From NCBI GenBank assembly GCA_020636375.1, contig JACJXZ010000013.1, positions 248,001 through 312,000 of the forward strand: a DNA stretch of 64,000 nt. The letters run 5' to 3'. Within the stretch, counting starts at the first letter, position 1; each line of letters begins with the position of its first letter. This DNA is from Lewinellaceae bacterium (lineage in GTDB: Bacteria > Bacteroidota > Bacteroidia > Chitinophagales > Saprospiraceae). Below the pieces are notes generated by a model. That model saw only the letters and a list, made by a program, of their open reading frames with translations. It made no database searches and was not told the DNA's origin. Positions 53,293 to 61,557 of the stretch are shown in pieces. Both the position numbers and the translations under genes were made by a program.

Positions 53293-53564
53293 CCTCGAAA
53301 ATACCAAAATTTTATTCATTTTTAATAGAAAGCGTTAGAGAGCGGTTCGGGGTTTTGAATTTGGGGTTAGGTGTATTTCCCGGGGTAGCCCTGGCACTAC
53401 TGCAATAACGGATTTCCCGAAAGCGGTTATTTACGTATCGCAGGCCAAGGGAAGTTATTGGCTATCCCATTGCTCTTCTAATTCACAGAAATTGTTGGCA
53501 ATAACCAATAACTGCTTCCGGCGCCCGGTGACGCAATAACGCTTCATGTTTCCCTCCCGAAGCA

Positions 53565-54182
53565 CTAAACTCTTCCGACACAGACCACCCGGGCGGAAAT
53601 CTCTGCCCCTTTGCTGTCATTACCAGTAAGGTACCAGTAGCCATCCTCGGGGTCGACATACAGTTCGATGCCACTGGAGCTGTTCCTGAATTTTCCTTTC
53701 AGTGCGGTCAGCACCGGGATGCCATGGCTTTGATGCACCAGGCGCACCGGCGGTTGCCCGCTTTGCCAGGAAAAGGGGCCGGACTGGCACAGGCGGGCGG
53801 ACAGTTCTCCGTCCAGGTCCATTTTCCTGGCCTCTACCCGGATCGTGGAGGCATTCATATGTAGGCTGCCGGCGGCCTGTAGCAGGGTGTCGCTGCCAGA
53901 GGACAGCTCCAGCCTGGCCTGGCCGCCGCTCTTCAGGCGAAAAGCTTCGTCTCCGTTACCGAAATCACCCGCCTCAATCGTCCCGTAAGCACGAGGGGAA
54001 GACCCGGGTTTTCCGTGAACGAAGCCCAGCGCAGGAGGGCGGCGTTCCCGGGAGGAGAATTGCAGCTGTCCGCCTTCATAGGCTATTCCCAATTGTTCGG
54101 CCAATTGAGCAACCAGGTTTTCGAGCATTCTCACCCTGGCTTCCATGTTCTTTTCAGGCATTACAGATACCATTATTGTCAT
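53565..54182 (-). CDS. Unknown coiled-coil plus beta-domain protein, copy 2 (A2)
   Basis: 205 residues. Same layout as A1: coiled coil (NMEARVRMLENLVAQLAEQL), TIEAGDFGNGDEAFRLKSGG, and the conserved C-terminal domain (MDLDGELSARLCQSGPFSWQ, SGQPPVRLVHQSHGIPVLTA, YWYLTGNDSKGAEISARVVC-VGRV). Start could be ATG 54182 or the ATGs a few codons on (MVSVMPEKNM). Differences from A1 cluster in the N-terminal half, so the C-terminal domain is under stronger constraint. Its neighbour upstream on the same strand is gene C. Confidence 0.75.
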   Translation of the reverse strand: MTIMVSVMPEKNMEARVRMLENLVAQLAEQLGIAYEGGQLQFSSRERRPPALGFVHGKPGSSPRAYGTIEAGDFGNGDEAFRLKSGGQARLELSSGSDTLLQAAGSLHMNASTIRVEARKMDLDGELSARLCQSGPFSWQSGQPPVRLVHQSHGIPVLTALKGKFRNSSSGIELYVDPEDGYWYLTGNDSKGAEISARVVCVGRV

Positions 54183-54261
54183 TTTTGGGTTCTTGTAGTT
54201 TGTCCTGAGCTTGAAATAGCTCTTGCACGTTTAGGGTTATACAGATGGCGTTTGTTTATCT

Positions 54262-54714
54262 TTATTGTGGGGAAGGCTGGAACACTTCCAGCACCACCGA
54301 ATTGCTTTCTTTGCGGAAACCGAACTCAGACCCCTGGATGAGGCTGTATCCGGCCATTTCCCTCATGATGTCCTGTTCGTCTTCGCCGACGAACTTCAAG
54401 GCTAAACCTGCAGGCTCCACGGAGTGCGCCAGGCGGAGCTTCAGGGCCAGAGAGGTAGCCAGCTCGAATTTGCCGGTAGTTCCGGACTGCGCTTCCTGGT
54501 CCGTAATCTTGTAATCCTGCCCACCGCCGGCCGTATGATCCGCCACCTCTACTTTGAAGCTCAGCAGTCCGCTTGTCGGGATGTCAAAGGTGTAAGTCGT
54601 TTCCGACGTGTCAATAATTTGTATCTTAGTGTTTGACGAGATCAGGTTGATCTGCCCTAACCTCGTGAAAGCCCCATACTTTTCCTGTTGGGCTATAGTC
54701 GCTGTAGTCGGCAT
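54262..54714 (-). CDS. Unknown small beta-rich protein (C), present only in the second copy
   Basis: 150 residues, not recognised; beta-rich and lacking a signal peptide (IQIIDTSETTYTFDIPTSGL, LLSFKVEVADHTAGGGQDYK). It stands upstream of A2 on the same strand (79-bp gap), so the two may be co-transcribed. The first copy of the segment has no counterpart between A1 and B1. It might be a partner or a substrate-binding subunit of the A protein. Confidence 0.7.
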   Translation of the reverse strand: MPTTATIAQQEKYGAFTRLGQINLISSNTKIQIIDTSETTYTFDIPTSGLLSFKVEVADHTAGGGQDYKITDQEAQSGTTGKFELATSLALKLRLAHSVEPAGLALKFVGEDEQDIMREMAGYSLIQGSEFGFRKESNSVVLEVFQPSPQ

Positions 54715-55160
54715 GAGCGTAGTGTTCGTTTGTTTTGGATGTATTTATGGCAAAAGTAGATTGTTTACCTTCCGAAGCCAAAAGAACAAAAGGGCCATTA
54801 TTAAATTCCCAAACGAACTTTTTTAGCCAAAAATCTCGCTTATCCCACCCTGGCCCTTTCCACATGCACTTTGAAAGCTAAGCCATAAAAGCAAATTAAT
54901 AAACCCAAAGCGCTCTTTGCCATTCAAAACTTTTTCGCGCCCTTTTTCCCGCTTTTGGGAAAATTTGAATGAAATACATGTGCAAAATAACCGGAATACC
55001 GGACACGGGCAAAACATGAAATTCCATATTATTAGAATCTCAAATAGCAATTTTATATTTTTATCATTTAAACACTCCATTATTTATTGTTTATCAGTAA
55101 CTTAATCCCGTAAAAAAACTAGCACACAAAATCCCAAACTGCATAAATCAATAAACACAC
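54715..55160. promoter_or_regulatory. Divergent promoter region C/B2
   Basis: AT-rich, non-coding. Small reading frames on the minus strand (54626-55080) have no protein features. It holds promoters for gene C and for B2. Confidence 0.4.
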
Positions 55161-56765
55161 ATGAAAGCCTCCGATCACTTATGGCGCCTGGTCCATTTTA
55201 TGGACAAGGCAGAATCCCGCTTTTTCCGGCTTTTTGCCCGGCTGCAAAACGGAAAAAAGAAATACGAACATCTCTATGAAGCAGTCAGCAAAGCGAAAAA
55301 CCCGGATAAGTACGACGAGGCCCTGATCCGCGAACAACTGGATCGGGAAGGGAAGTTGCCTGCCCGGAGTTTTGCCGTTACCAAAATTTACCTCTTTGAC
55401 AACCTGCTGAAGGCCCTTCGGATCCTGGAAGAAGACAAAACAGTGGAGAACCGGGTGTGGAAGCTATACCATGAAGCATCGGTATTGTTTAGCCGGGGAT
55501 TAATGAGCAAGAGCTTAAGCTACATCCGGGAGGCCAAGCAACTGGCGGAAAAACATGAGTGCTTTTCCGTATTGGCCGACCTCCTGAGCCTGGAGACATA
55601 TCATAATTTTTTTCACCTCAAAACTTCCGGAGCTCCATTGGCTGAATTCGAAGCCTTGTATCGGGAAAAGAAAACCGTTCTGGAAAAAATGGCCCTGGAC
55701 ACCGAAGCCAACTGGCTGCGCGACCAGGCCTACATTCTGTACCGGACCTGGAACACTCAGCCGGGAGAAAGCCGGGAGGCCCGCATCCAGGAACTCAGGA
55801 ACCACCCTTTCTTTAAAGAACCCGGACAGTTCAGGACCTTCCGCAGCGAATTGTTTTACCACCACGCCTGGGCGCTGATCTATTACGTCGAGAACAAAAA
55901 CAAAAGCCTGGCGCTTTACCATTCCAACAAAACTCTGGAGATATGGGACAAGTACCCCGCCTTCAAAAAGGAATACCCGCGCTTGTATAAGGTCAACCTG
56001 TTTGCTAACCTCGGCACCCGCCATTCCTATAATAATTACCTGGGTTTTGAAGACACTCTGGACGAAGCCCGCAACCTCGAATCCCGAACTATCTTTGAAA
56101 GAACCTCCGACTTTCAGGATACCTCTCACTACCACCTCCTGTTCCTTATAAATACCTGCCGCTTTGAAGAAGCAAAACAGCTGGTGGCCGACCTGGAAGA
56201 AAAAATAAAAGACTATTTCCGCAGGAAATACCCCTTGCGCAAAGACAAAATGATCACCCTGTACCATAACATCGCTGTGCTTTTCTTCCTTGCGGAAGAA
56301 TACGACGAAACCCTCCGGTGGGCGCAAAAGCTCCGAAAAATAGCCGGCAAGAAATCTATGACCCGCCTCGACATACAATATTTTGCCTTCATTCTGAAAT
56401 TGCTGGTACATTTCGAAAAAGGAGAGTCCGACAAGCTGGACCACATAGAACCCTACGTGAAAAAGAAGCTGAAAACCAACGAGATGCTCTCCGAATTCGA
56501 CGCCAGCGTCCTGAGCCATATCCGCAAACTCAACAAAAGTTATATCGCTGAAGAGGACCGGAAGATATATGAAGGGCTGCTGGCAGAGATCGAAGCTTCT
56601 GAAAAAAAACACACTAAAATCCGTGGAAGGGCGGAAATAAAGCTCTGGGTGGAAAGCAAACTACAGCGAAAAAAGATAGCTGATCTGCTTCGGGAGCAAT
56701 TCGAAGCAGCGATGGCCCGGGCCCGGGCGTTATCCCATAGCAACGACAAATCTCCTTCCGCATGA
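55161..56765 (+). CDS. Unknown helical-repeat protein, copy 2 (B2)
   Basis: 534 residues. Opens MKASDHLWRLVHFMDKAESR, like B1; shared blocks include FAVTKIYLFDNLLKAL, FRTFRSELFYHHAWALIYYV, LEIWDKYPAFKKEYPRLYKV and IRGRAEIKLWVESKLQRKKI. Its stop codon overlaps the start of the next gene (ATGA), so B2 heads an operon with two lipoproteins and an outer-membrane barrel, while B1 has no such followers. Function unknown. Confidence 0.8.
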   Translation: MKASDHLWRLVHFMDKAESRFFRLFARLQNGKKKYEHLYEAVSKAKNPDKYDEALIREQLDREGKLPARSFAVTKIYLFDNLLKALRILEEDKTVENRVWKLYHEASVLFSRGLMSKSLSYIREAKQLAEKHECFSVLADLLSLETYHNFFHLKTSGAPLAEFEALYREKKTVLEKMALDTEANWLRDQAYILYRTWNTQPGESREARIQELRNHPFFKEPGQFRTFRSELFYHHAWALIYYVENKNKSLALYHSNKTLEIWDKYPAFKKEYPRLYKVNLFANLGTRHSYNNYLGFEDTLDEARNLESRTIFERTSDFQDTSHYHLLFLINTCRFEEAKQLVADLEEKIKDYFRRKYPLRKDKMITLYHNIAVLFFLAEEYDETLRWAQKLRKIAGKKSMTRLDIQYFAFILKLLVHFEKGESDKLDHIEPYVKKKLKTNEMLSEFDASVLSHIRKLNKSYIAEEDRKIYEGLLAEIEASEKKHTKIRGRAEIKLWVESKLQRKKIADLLREQFEAAMARARALSHSNDKSPSA

Positions 56766-57298
56766 ATAAAACAACTCTCCTTCTGTTTTCAACGCTATGC
56801 CTGGCCTGGCTCGCCTCTGGCTGCATCAACCCCAAGGTGGACATACCGGAACAAGTCGCCGGCCTGGCCCCCATTTACTACGATGGCGACTGGCGCGACA
56901 TCGCCGCCGAACCCGCCCGGCCCATCCGCGAGCTGTTCAAGATTTACTACAAAGACAGCATCCTGTTCGCCGGCGAATCCCTCCAGGGCATCCACGTGAT
57001 CGACAATACCGACCCTTTTTACCCGCAACCGGTTAAGTTCATCCGCATTCCCGGCAATTCCGATATCGCCATCAAAGGCAGCACCCTGTACGCCAACAAC
57101 CTCTCCGACCTGGTCGCCATCGACATCAGCGACCTGGATAATATCCGCGTCCTCAGCCGCGTGGAAAACGCTTTCCCCGGCAACGGCGCGCCCCTGCCCG
57201 ACGGCTACTTCGGCTTTTTCGAATGCCCCGAACCCAACATGGGCGCCATCGTCGGCTGGGCAGAAAAAGTGCTGGAAAGGCCGGAGTGCTGGCGGTAA
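56762..57298 (+). CDS. LVIVD-type lipoprotein 1
   Basis: 178 residues. Lipoprotein signal ending LAWLASGCINPKVDIPEQ. Contains repeats of the beta-propeller-like LVIVD kind (GIHVIDNTDPFYPQPVKFIR, DLVAIDISDLDNIRVLSRVE), but too few for a full propeller. Coupled to B2 by an ATGA overlap. Likely anchored in the outer membrane. The next gene starts after a 109-bp octamer array. Role unknown. Confidence 0.82.
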   Translation: MNKTTLLLFSTLCLAWLASGCINPKVDIPEQVAGLAPIYYDGDWRDIAAEPARPIRELFKIYYKDSILFAGESLQGIHVIDNTDPFYPQPVKFIRIPGNSDIAIKGSTLYANNLSDLVAIDISDLDNIRVLSRVENAFPGNGAPLPDGYFGFFECPEPNMGAIVGWAEKVLERPECWR

Positions 57299-57300
57299 AA

Positions 57301-57404
57301 ATATGGAATGAGGGAATGAGGGAACGAAGGAATGATTCCCTCATTCATTCATTCATTCACTCATTCACTCATTCACTCATTCACTCATTCACTCACTCAC
57401 TTCC
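57301..57404. repeat. Octamer array with switch of orientation (GAATGAGG then TCATTCAC)
   Basis: Three GAATGAGG-type units, then about ten TCATTCAC/TCATTCAT units, filling exactly the gap between two lipoprotein genes: 2 bp after the stop and 3 bp before the next start. GAATGAGGGAA and TTCCCTCATTC can fold back on one another. Confidence 0.9.
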
Positions 57405-57407
57405 ATC

Positions 57408-58166
57408 ATGGCCCGAACCACCCTCTTCCTCCTCCTCCTCACCGCCCTCTGGAGCTGCGCCGAGAGCAGCAACGACGCGGCCTCCATCTCCGATTCCGGC
57501 ACCGGGACGGGAGGCTCCCTGGCGCGGTTCACCATCGTCGGCAACTACCTCTACACCGTCGACAACACCAGCCTGCACAGCTTCGACATCAGCCAGGCGG
57601 CCGAGATCAAGCCCCGGGAAACCATCTACGTCGGCGAAGGCGTAGAAACCATCTTCCCCCTCAACGGCTTCCTCTTCCTCGGCACCCGCGACGGCATGCT
57701 GATCTACCAGATCCTGCCCGGCGGCCTGCCGCAGTTCGTCAGCAACTACCAGCACGTGGTCAGCTGCGACCCCGTGGTGGCCAACAACCAGTATGCCTAC
57801 GTCACCCTGCGCGCGTCCGGTTGCCGGCAGGCAGGGCCCGGCGCCGCCGACCTGCTGGAAATCATCGACATCCGCTATATCCAGGACCCCCAGGTGGTGG
57901 CCAGCTACTCTATGGACAGCCCCTTCGGCCTGGGCCTGGACGGGCAGACGCTCTTCCTCTGCGAGGGCGCCGGCGGGCTCAAGGTCTTCGACGTGGCCAA
58001 CCCGCGGGACATCCAACTGCTCCACCACTTCACGAATTTCAACGCCATCGACGTCATCCCCCTCGGCAGCCTGCTGCTCGTCATCGGCCCGGACCGCATC
58101 GTGCAACTGGATTATTCGAATATCGACGACATTAAAGTGGTCTCGGAAATTGCCATCGGCGTATGA
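57408..58166 (+). CDS. LVIVD-type lipoprotein 2
   Basis: 252 residues. Lipoprotein signal MARTTLFLLLLTALWSCAES. Four to five LVIVD-type blades (YLYTVDNTSLHSFDIS, ADLLEIIDIRYIQDPQVVAS, GGLKVFDVANPRDIQLLHHF). The N-terminus has a Ser/Gly-rich linker (SDSGTGTGG). Overlaps the next gene by 4 bp (ATGA). Shares the fold class with the preceding lipoprotein, so the two may work as one surface unit. Confidence 0.85.
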   Translation: MARTTLFLLLLTALWSCAESSNDAASISDSGTGTGGSLARFTIVGNYLYTVDNTSLHSFDISQAAEIKPRETIYVGEGVETIFPLNGFLFLGTRDGMLIYQILPGGLPQFVSNYQHVVSCDPVVANNQYAYVTLRASGCRQAGPGAADLLEIIDIRYIQDPQVVASYSMDSPFGLGLDGQTLFLCEGAGGLKVFDVANPRDIQLLHHFTNFNAIDVIPLGSLLLVIGPDRIVQLDYSNIDDIKVVSEIAIGV

Positions 58167-58981
58167 GGCAGGGAAAGCGGAGCGTCCTGGTTTTGCTTCT
58201 TTGGCTCGGCATGGTTCAGGGGGCCTTCGCCGAAGGCATGGCAGTTGCCGCTTGTCCGTTGTCGGTTGATAGTTCCCGGGTCAACCGGCAACCAGCAACG
58301 GACAACGATCTTTACCCCGAGCAAAGCCGAGGGGAACTAACAACAAACTTTACCCCGAGCAAAGCCGAGGGGAACCAACAACTGCCGACCCCCGGCCCCC
58401 GCTTCAGCCTCAAAAACGGCACCCTCAGCCTGCTCGACCCTTTCGCCCCCAGCTTCAACATCGGCGCGGAGCACATCCTCCTGCCCCGCCTCTACGGCCA
58501 CCTGGAAGCCGGGCCGATGTTCAACCTGCGCCTCTTCCAGGAACCCACCATCGACAACCTCAGGGGCTACCGCCTGCGGGGCGCCATCCGCTACTACCTG
58601 CGCCCCCCCCGGATCGGAACGCATGCCGGCTTCATCGAGATCCTCTACACCCACCAGTACACGGATGTCGACATCGAAGGCGATTTCCGGAGGAACAACG
58701 ACCTGGGCCGCTACCGGCAGCGCCTCTCTTATCACATGGAACAGCGCAAACAGAGCGTCAGCTTCAACCTGGGCCTGCAGCAAATCTACGCCAAACGCTT
58801 CCTCTTCGAATTCGGCGCCGGCCTCGGCATCAGCTACAAGCGCGCTGCCTTCAGCGGAGTGCCGCCCGACGCCTCTTTCCGCACCAACGGCGGCCTGGGC
58901 TGGGAGTATGATCCTTCGCCGAATTCGCCCACGGTGGCGGCGGTGCAGGTGTATGTAAATTTGGGGTATGTGTTGTGGTGA
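58163..58981 (+). CDS. Outer-membrane beta-barrel protein with repeat-derived linker
   Basis: 272 residues. Signal peptide RSVLVLLLWLGMVQGAFAEG, then about 45 residues encoded by short DNA repeats (58252-58382), then a barrel: FNIGAEHILLPRLYGHLEAG, GAIRYYLRPPRIGTHAGFIE, SVSFNLGLQQIYAKRFLFEF, with an aromatic last strand VQVYVNLGYVLW. DUF3575-like. The end of the lipoprotein/B2 operon; it could be the membrane partner of the lipoproteins. No cleaner start exists downstream. Confidence 0.82.
   Translation: MRQGKRSVLVLLLWLGMVQGAFAEGMAVAACPLSVDSSRVNRQPATDNDLYPEQSRGELTTNFTPSKAEGNQQLPTPGPRFSLKNGTLSLLDPFAPSFNIGAEHILLPRLYGHLEAGPMFNLRLFQEPTIDNLRGYRLRGAIRYYLRPPRIGTHAGFIEILYTHQYTDVDIEGDFRRNNDLGRYRQRLSYHMEQRKQSVSFNLGLQQIYAKRFLFEFGAGLGISYKRAAFSGVPPDASFRTNGGLGWEYDPSPNSPTVAAVQVYVNLGYVLW
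58252..58382. repeat. Repeats inside the barrel-protein coding sequence
   Basis: TTGTCCGTTG (58252-58261) inverts to CAACGGACAA (58296-58305); two 34-bp copies with one mismatch follow at 58311-58344 and 58349-58382 (core TTTACCCCGAGCAAAGCCGA). The same phrase family is intergenic at 24647-24677. The reading frame continues through all of them. Confidence 0.85.
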
Positions 58982-59100
58982 GGGGGGAGTTCGTGTATTT
59001 GTGTATGGGTGAGGCTGCTCCGTCTCCGCCGGTCCGTAGTCCGGCTACGACGGACGGAGGCCGGAAAGTCCCCCAAATGAGTGGATGAGCGAGGGACTGA

Positions 59101-59174
59101 ATGAGTGAATAAATATAAAATATGTATTGTTTTTAAAATCAAACTTTATTACATAGTTGGTTCTATTCACTCAT
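59101..59174. repeat. Inverted pair ATGAGTGAATA / TATTCACTCAT
   Basis: 59101-59111 and 59164-59174, 52 nt apart with AT-rich centre. Related to the octamer arrays. The non-coding stretch 58982-59276 holds nothing else identified. Confidence 0.6.
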
Positions 59175-59276
59175 CCTTAGGTGCTAAAAAAGACTTTGGC
59201 GCCGCTAAAACCTAAAACCTAAAGCCGGCCAAGGGCACAAAATGGCATCGCGCCCGCCACCAACAACCCTCCATTC

Positions 59277-59750
59277 CTAAGCCGCCTCCTTCAACGACTC
59301 CGTGAACTGCAAAATGTCATATTTGAATAATTCAAAATCAAAATCCTCCACCTGCGGCTTTAATTTTTCGATTGCCTTGTCTAATTCGGAAGAGAACTGG
59401 TTGATATCTTTGCCGGAAAGCACGGATATGTATAACCTGCGTTTGTCTTCATCGAATCCGGAGGGGTTGGGCAGGAATATTTCGGGTTTCTTAAAGAATG
59501 CGACTTCGAAAAAGAGCTTTTGAACTCCTTTGCCATTATCGGGCAGTTTTTCAAATAGTTCCTGATCATTGGGTACTTCCAGGCGAGGGTTCTCTTTTTT
59601 AATCTGAGTCGCAACAATAATGACTGCTGCTACTAAAAAGAGCATCCACATATATCCTCCGCCCCCGGGCATCCTGTATCCACGGGTATCGCCCTGGTCA
59701 AATTTAGGCATCTCCGGAGCTTCCCTGGCTATTGTAATTTTATATTTCAT
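59277..59750 (-). CDS. Unknown single-pass membrane protein
   Basis: About 157 residues, starting at the inner ATG (MKYKITIAREAPEMPK). One membrane segment (GYMWMLFLVAAVIIVATQI) after a Gly-rich stretch (MPGGGGYM) and then a soluble domain rich in Lys, Asp and Glu (LEVPNDQELFEKLPDNGKGV) ending in amphipathic helices. Not recognised. Alone on its strand, no informative neighbours. Confidence 0.65.
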   Translation of the reverse strand: MKYKITIAREAPEMPKFDQGDTRGYRMPGGGGYMWMLFLVAAVIIVATQIKKENPRLEVPNDQELFEKLPDNGKGVQKLFFEVAFFKKPEIFLPNPSGFDEDKRRLYISVLSGKDINQFSSELDKAIEKLKPQVEDFDFELFKYDILQFTESLKEAA

Positions 59751-60112
59751 ATTTTTGGGGGGCAAAAGTTTTAAAATCTATTTCCAGTTTATTTTGGCTG
59801 CAAAAATATAGGATTTTATCTTAAAAAATCATTTTTTGACAGATTATATCGAAATGGAAGGAAAAAAACTCAATAAGATCGGGGATGTACTTCAGGGCCA
59901 GGGTAGAACTATGTGACAGTTTCCCAGTGAGCCAGGAATGTTCAGCGGCCCGGCCTTGAGGGGAGTGTTCAAACCGCTGTGCCGCAGGCTGGCAGGTTTG
60001 TTTTGAACCGCTGAGGGCGCGGGGAACCACAGGGGTAACTTCTCAATAAATGGGAATGAAATCTGTCGTCCCTACAAGCTACGTACACACGTACATAGGG
60101 ATTGCGAAATCA

Positions 60113-60221
60113 ACCCCTTCGATGGTGGTGTATTAAATCCGTTGAAATTTCGGTGCAAATGGAGAGCGGACCTCCAGGTCCGCTGAACAGATCAACGGAT
60201 TTAATACACTACCCCTTCGAT
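60113..60221. mobile_element. About 87-bp palindromic MITE, copy 2, with 11-bp direct repeats
   Basis: Element 60124-60210 has arms TATTAAATCCGTTGA and TCAACGGATTTAATA and an inner hairpin AGCGGACCTCCAGGTCCGCT; it matches the element at 13746-13835 along its length. ACCCCTTCGAT flanks it at 60113-60123 and 60211-60221. The rest of the spacer 59766-60253 has only weak foldbacks (GTTCAAA / TTTTGAAC near 59968-60008). Confidence 0.82.
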
Positions 60222-60253
60222 TACCTCTACAATGTACTCTGCCTCATCAACAC

Positions 60254-61129
60254 TCACCCCCTCCCCTTCCATTCCTTCACCAGCCGCTCAATCTCCTCCC
60301 GCTGATTCTCATAAAAATCATCCTCCGGGTTATCCCTGGCCAGCTTTTCGGCCTTTTTTGCCGCCTCCAGCGCGCCGGCGTAATCCTCCTGCGCCGCCAG
60401 GATGCGCGCCCACACCCAGTGGTTCCGGGACGTGCTCTTTTGCCGGATCGACTCCTGGGCGTACTGCAGGGCAGGCCCCGGCTGCCCCACCCAGAGCAGG
60501 AAGTCGGCCGCCTCGGCGTTGAGTCGCCACTTTTGCCCTTCCGGAGCGGCAGCCAGGGCGGTGGTGATCTCCAGGACGGCCTGCTGCATGGCGGTTGTCT
60601 TCACGCGCAGGTACAGGCGCAGCTTTTCCCAGCTCAGCAGGATATAGCCGTTTTCCACGTTCTGGCCGATGACCTCATACCGGAGGCGCTCTTCGTTGAT
60701 TTTTTTGGAAAACTGGGCGTCCACCTCCACCCGCAGGGCGTCGTCGGCCTGGTTGTAGTTGTCGGCGCCCCACTGGCCCCAGGTTTTACTGAAAATGGCC
60801 GTCCACTTCCCCGCTTCGCGGGGAATGATGAAGAAGGCGTACTTGCCGGCCGGCAGGGTTTGGCCTTCAATTTCCACGTCGGTGTTGAACCCGATCGTAG
60901 TGGCTTCGTTGGCGCCGGCCCGCCACACCTCGCCGTAGGGCACCAGGCCGCCCCATATTTCCCGCTCCTGGACGGCAGGGGAGGAATACTGGATGGAAAC
61001 CTCCGTATACCCTATGGTATAGGAAGTACCCGCCCGGGGGCTCTTCCGGGGCAGGTTGAGCTCCTGGGCAGTAATGAAGGTGGAGGACAGCAGCAGGAGG
61101 GCAAGTAAGCATAGCGTATTGGTCCGCAT
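60254..61129 (-). CDS. DUF2911 family secreted protein with C-terminal TPR-like helices
   Basis: 291 residues. Signal peptide MRTNTLCLLALLLLSSTFIT. DUF2911 core at about 25-170: PRAGTSYTIGYTEVSIQYSS, REIWGGLVPYGEVWRAGANE, ATTIGFNTDVEIEGQTLPAG, KYAFFIIPREAGKWTAIFSK. The C-terminal part has helical repeats (AALEAAKKAEKLARDNPEDD). Periplasmic protein common in Bacteroidota, of unknown role. Monocistronic. Confidence 0.9.
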   Translation of the reverse strand: MRTNTLCLLALLLLSSTFITAQELNLPRKSPRAGTSYTIGYTEVSIQYSSPAVQEREIWGGLVPYGEVWRAGANEATTIGFNTDVEIEGQTLPAGKYAFFIIPREAGKWTAIFSKTWGQWGADNYNQADDALRVEVDAQFSKKINEERLRYEVIGQNVENGYILLSWEKLRLYLRVKTTAMQQAVLEITTALAAAPEGQKWRLNAEAADFLLWVGQPGPALQYAQESIRQKSTSRNHWVWARILAAQEDYAGALEAAKKAEKLARDNPEDDFYENQREEIERLVKEWKGRG

Positions 61130-61557
61130 GGCGGGTAGTTTTTTAGAAGCTGTTCAAAAATTCGTAATGAATATAACTGTTTTGTTTCCTCGTAGCGTTG
61201 AAAACAACGTTTTATTTATCAACTCGCCAGGCCCGCCATTGTTCTAACCGGCTTTCGACAGGCAGGCTCCAACGCCGGCGGGCGGCATCCGTTTACTGAA
61301 AAGGACAACCCGCCCGGCACCCTCCTGCTTTGGCTGGTTCTCTCTTTCGATTCAACCGGAAGATGGTTATCTTACGCTCCTGGCCGGTTTGACGGACCGG
61401 CGTTCGTGGCGGCTTTGCCGGGCATCGTGCCGCGATCATCCTGATCGCAAGGCTTCCCGCTCAATATTTTTTGTGCCTGCGGCAGCAGGATAATCGAACA
61501 ACGAACAAAGCAATAACTTTCAACCTAATTATATCAACCACCCGCAAAACAGTGCTT
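61130..61557. promoter_or_regulatory. Divergent intergenic region
   Basis: No gene. A hairpin GCGATCA-TCC-TGATCGC lies at 61432-61448 and a GGCCGGTTTGACGGACCGGC fold near 61382. The last 100 bp, AT-rich, probably hold the promoter of the next gene. Confidence 0.4.

Noticed and set aside
54262..54714. Gene C as a diverged third copy of the A protein
   Set aside because: It has no coiled coil and none of the A blocks such as MDLDGELSA or LVHQS.
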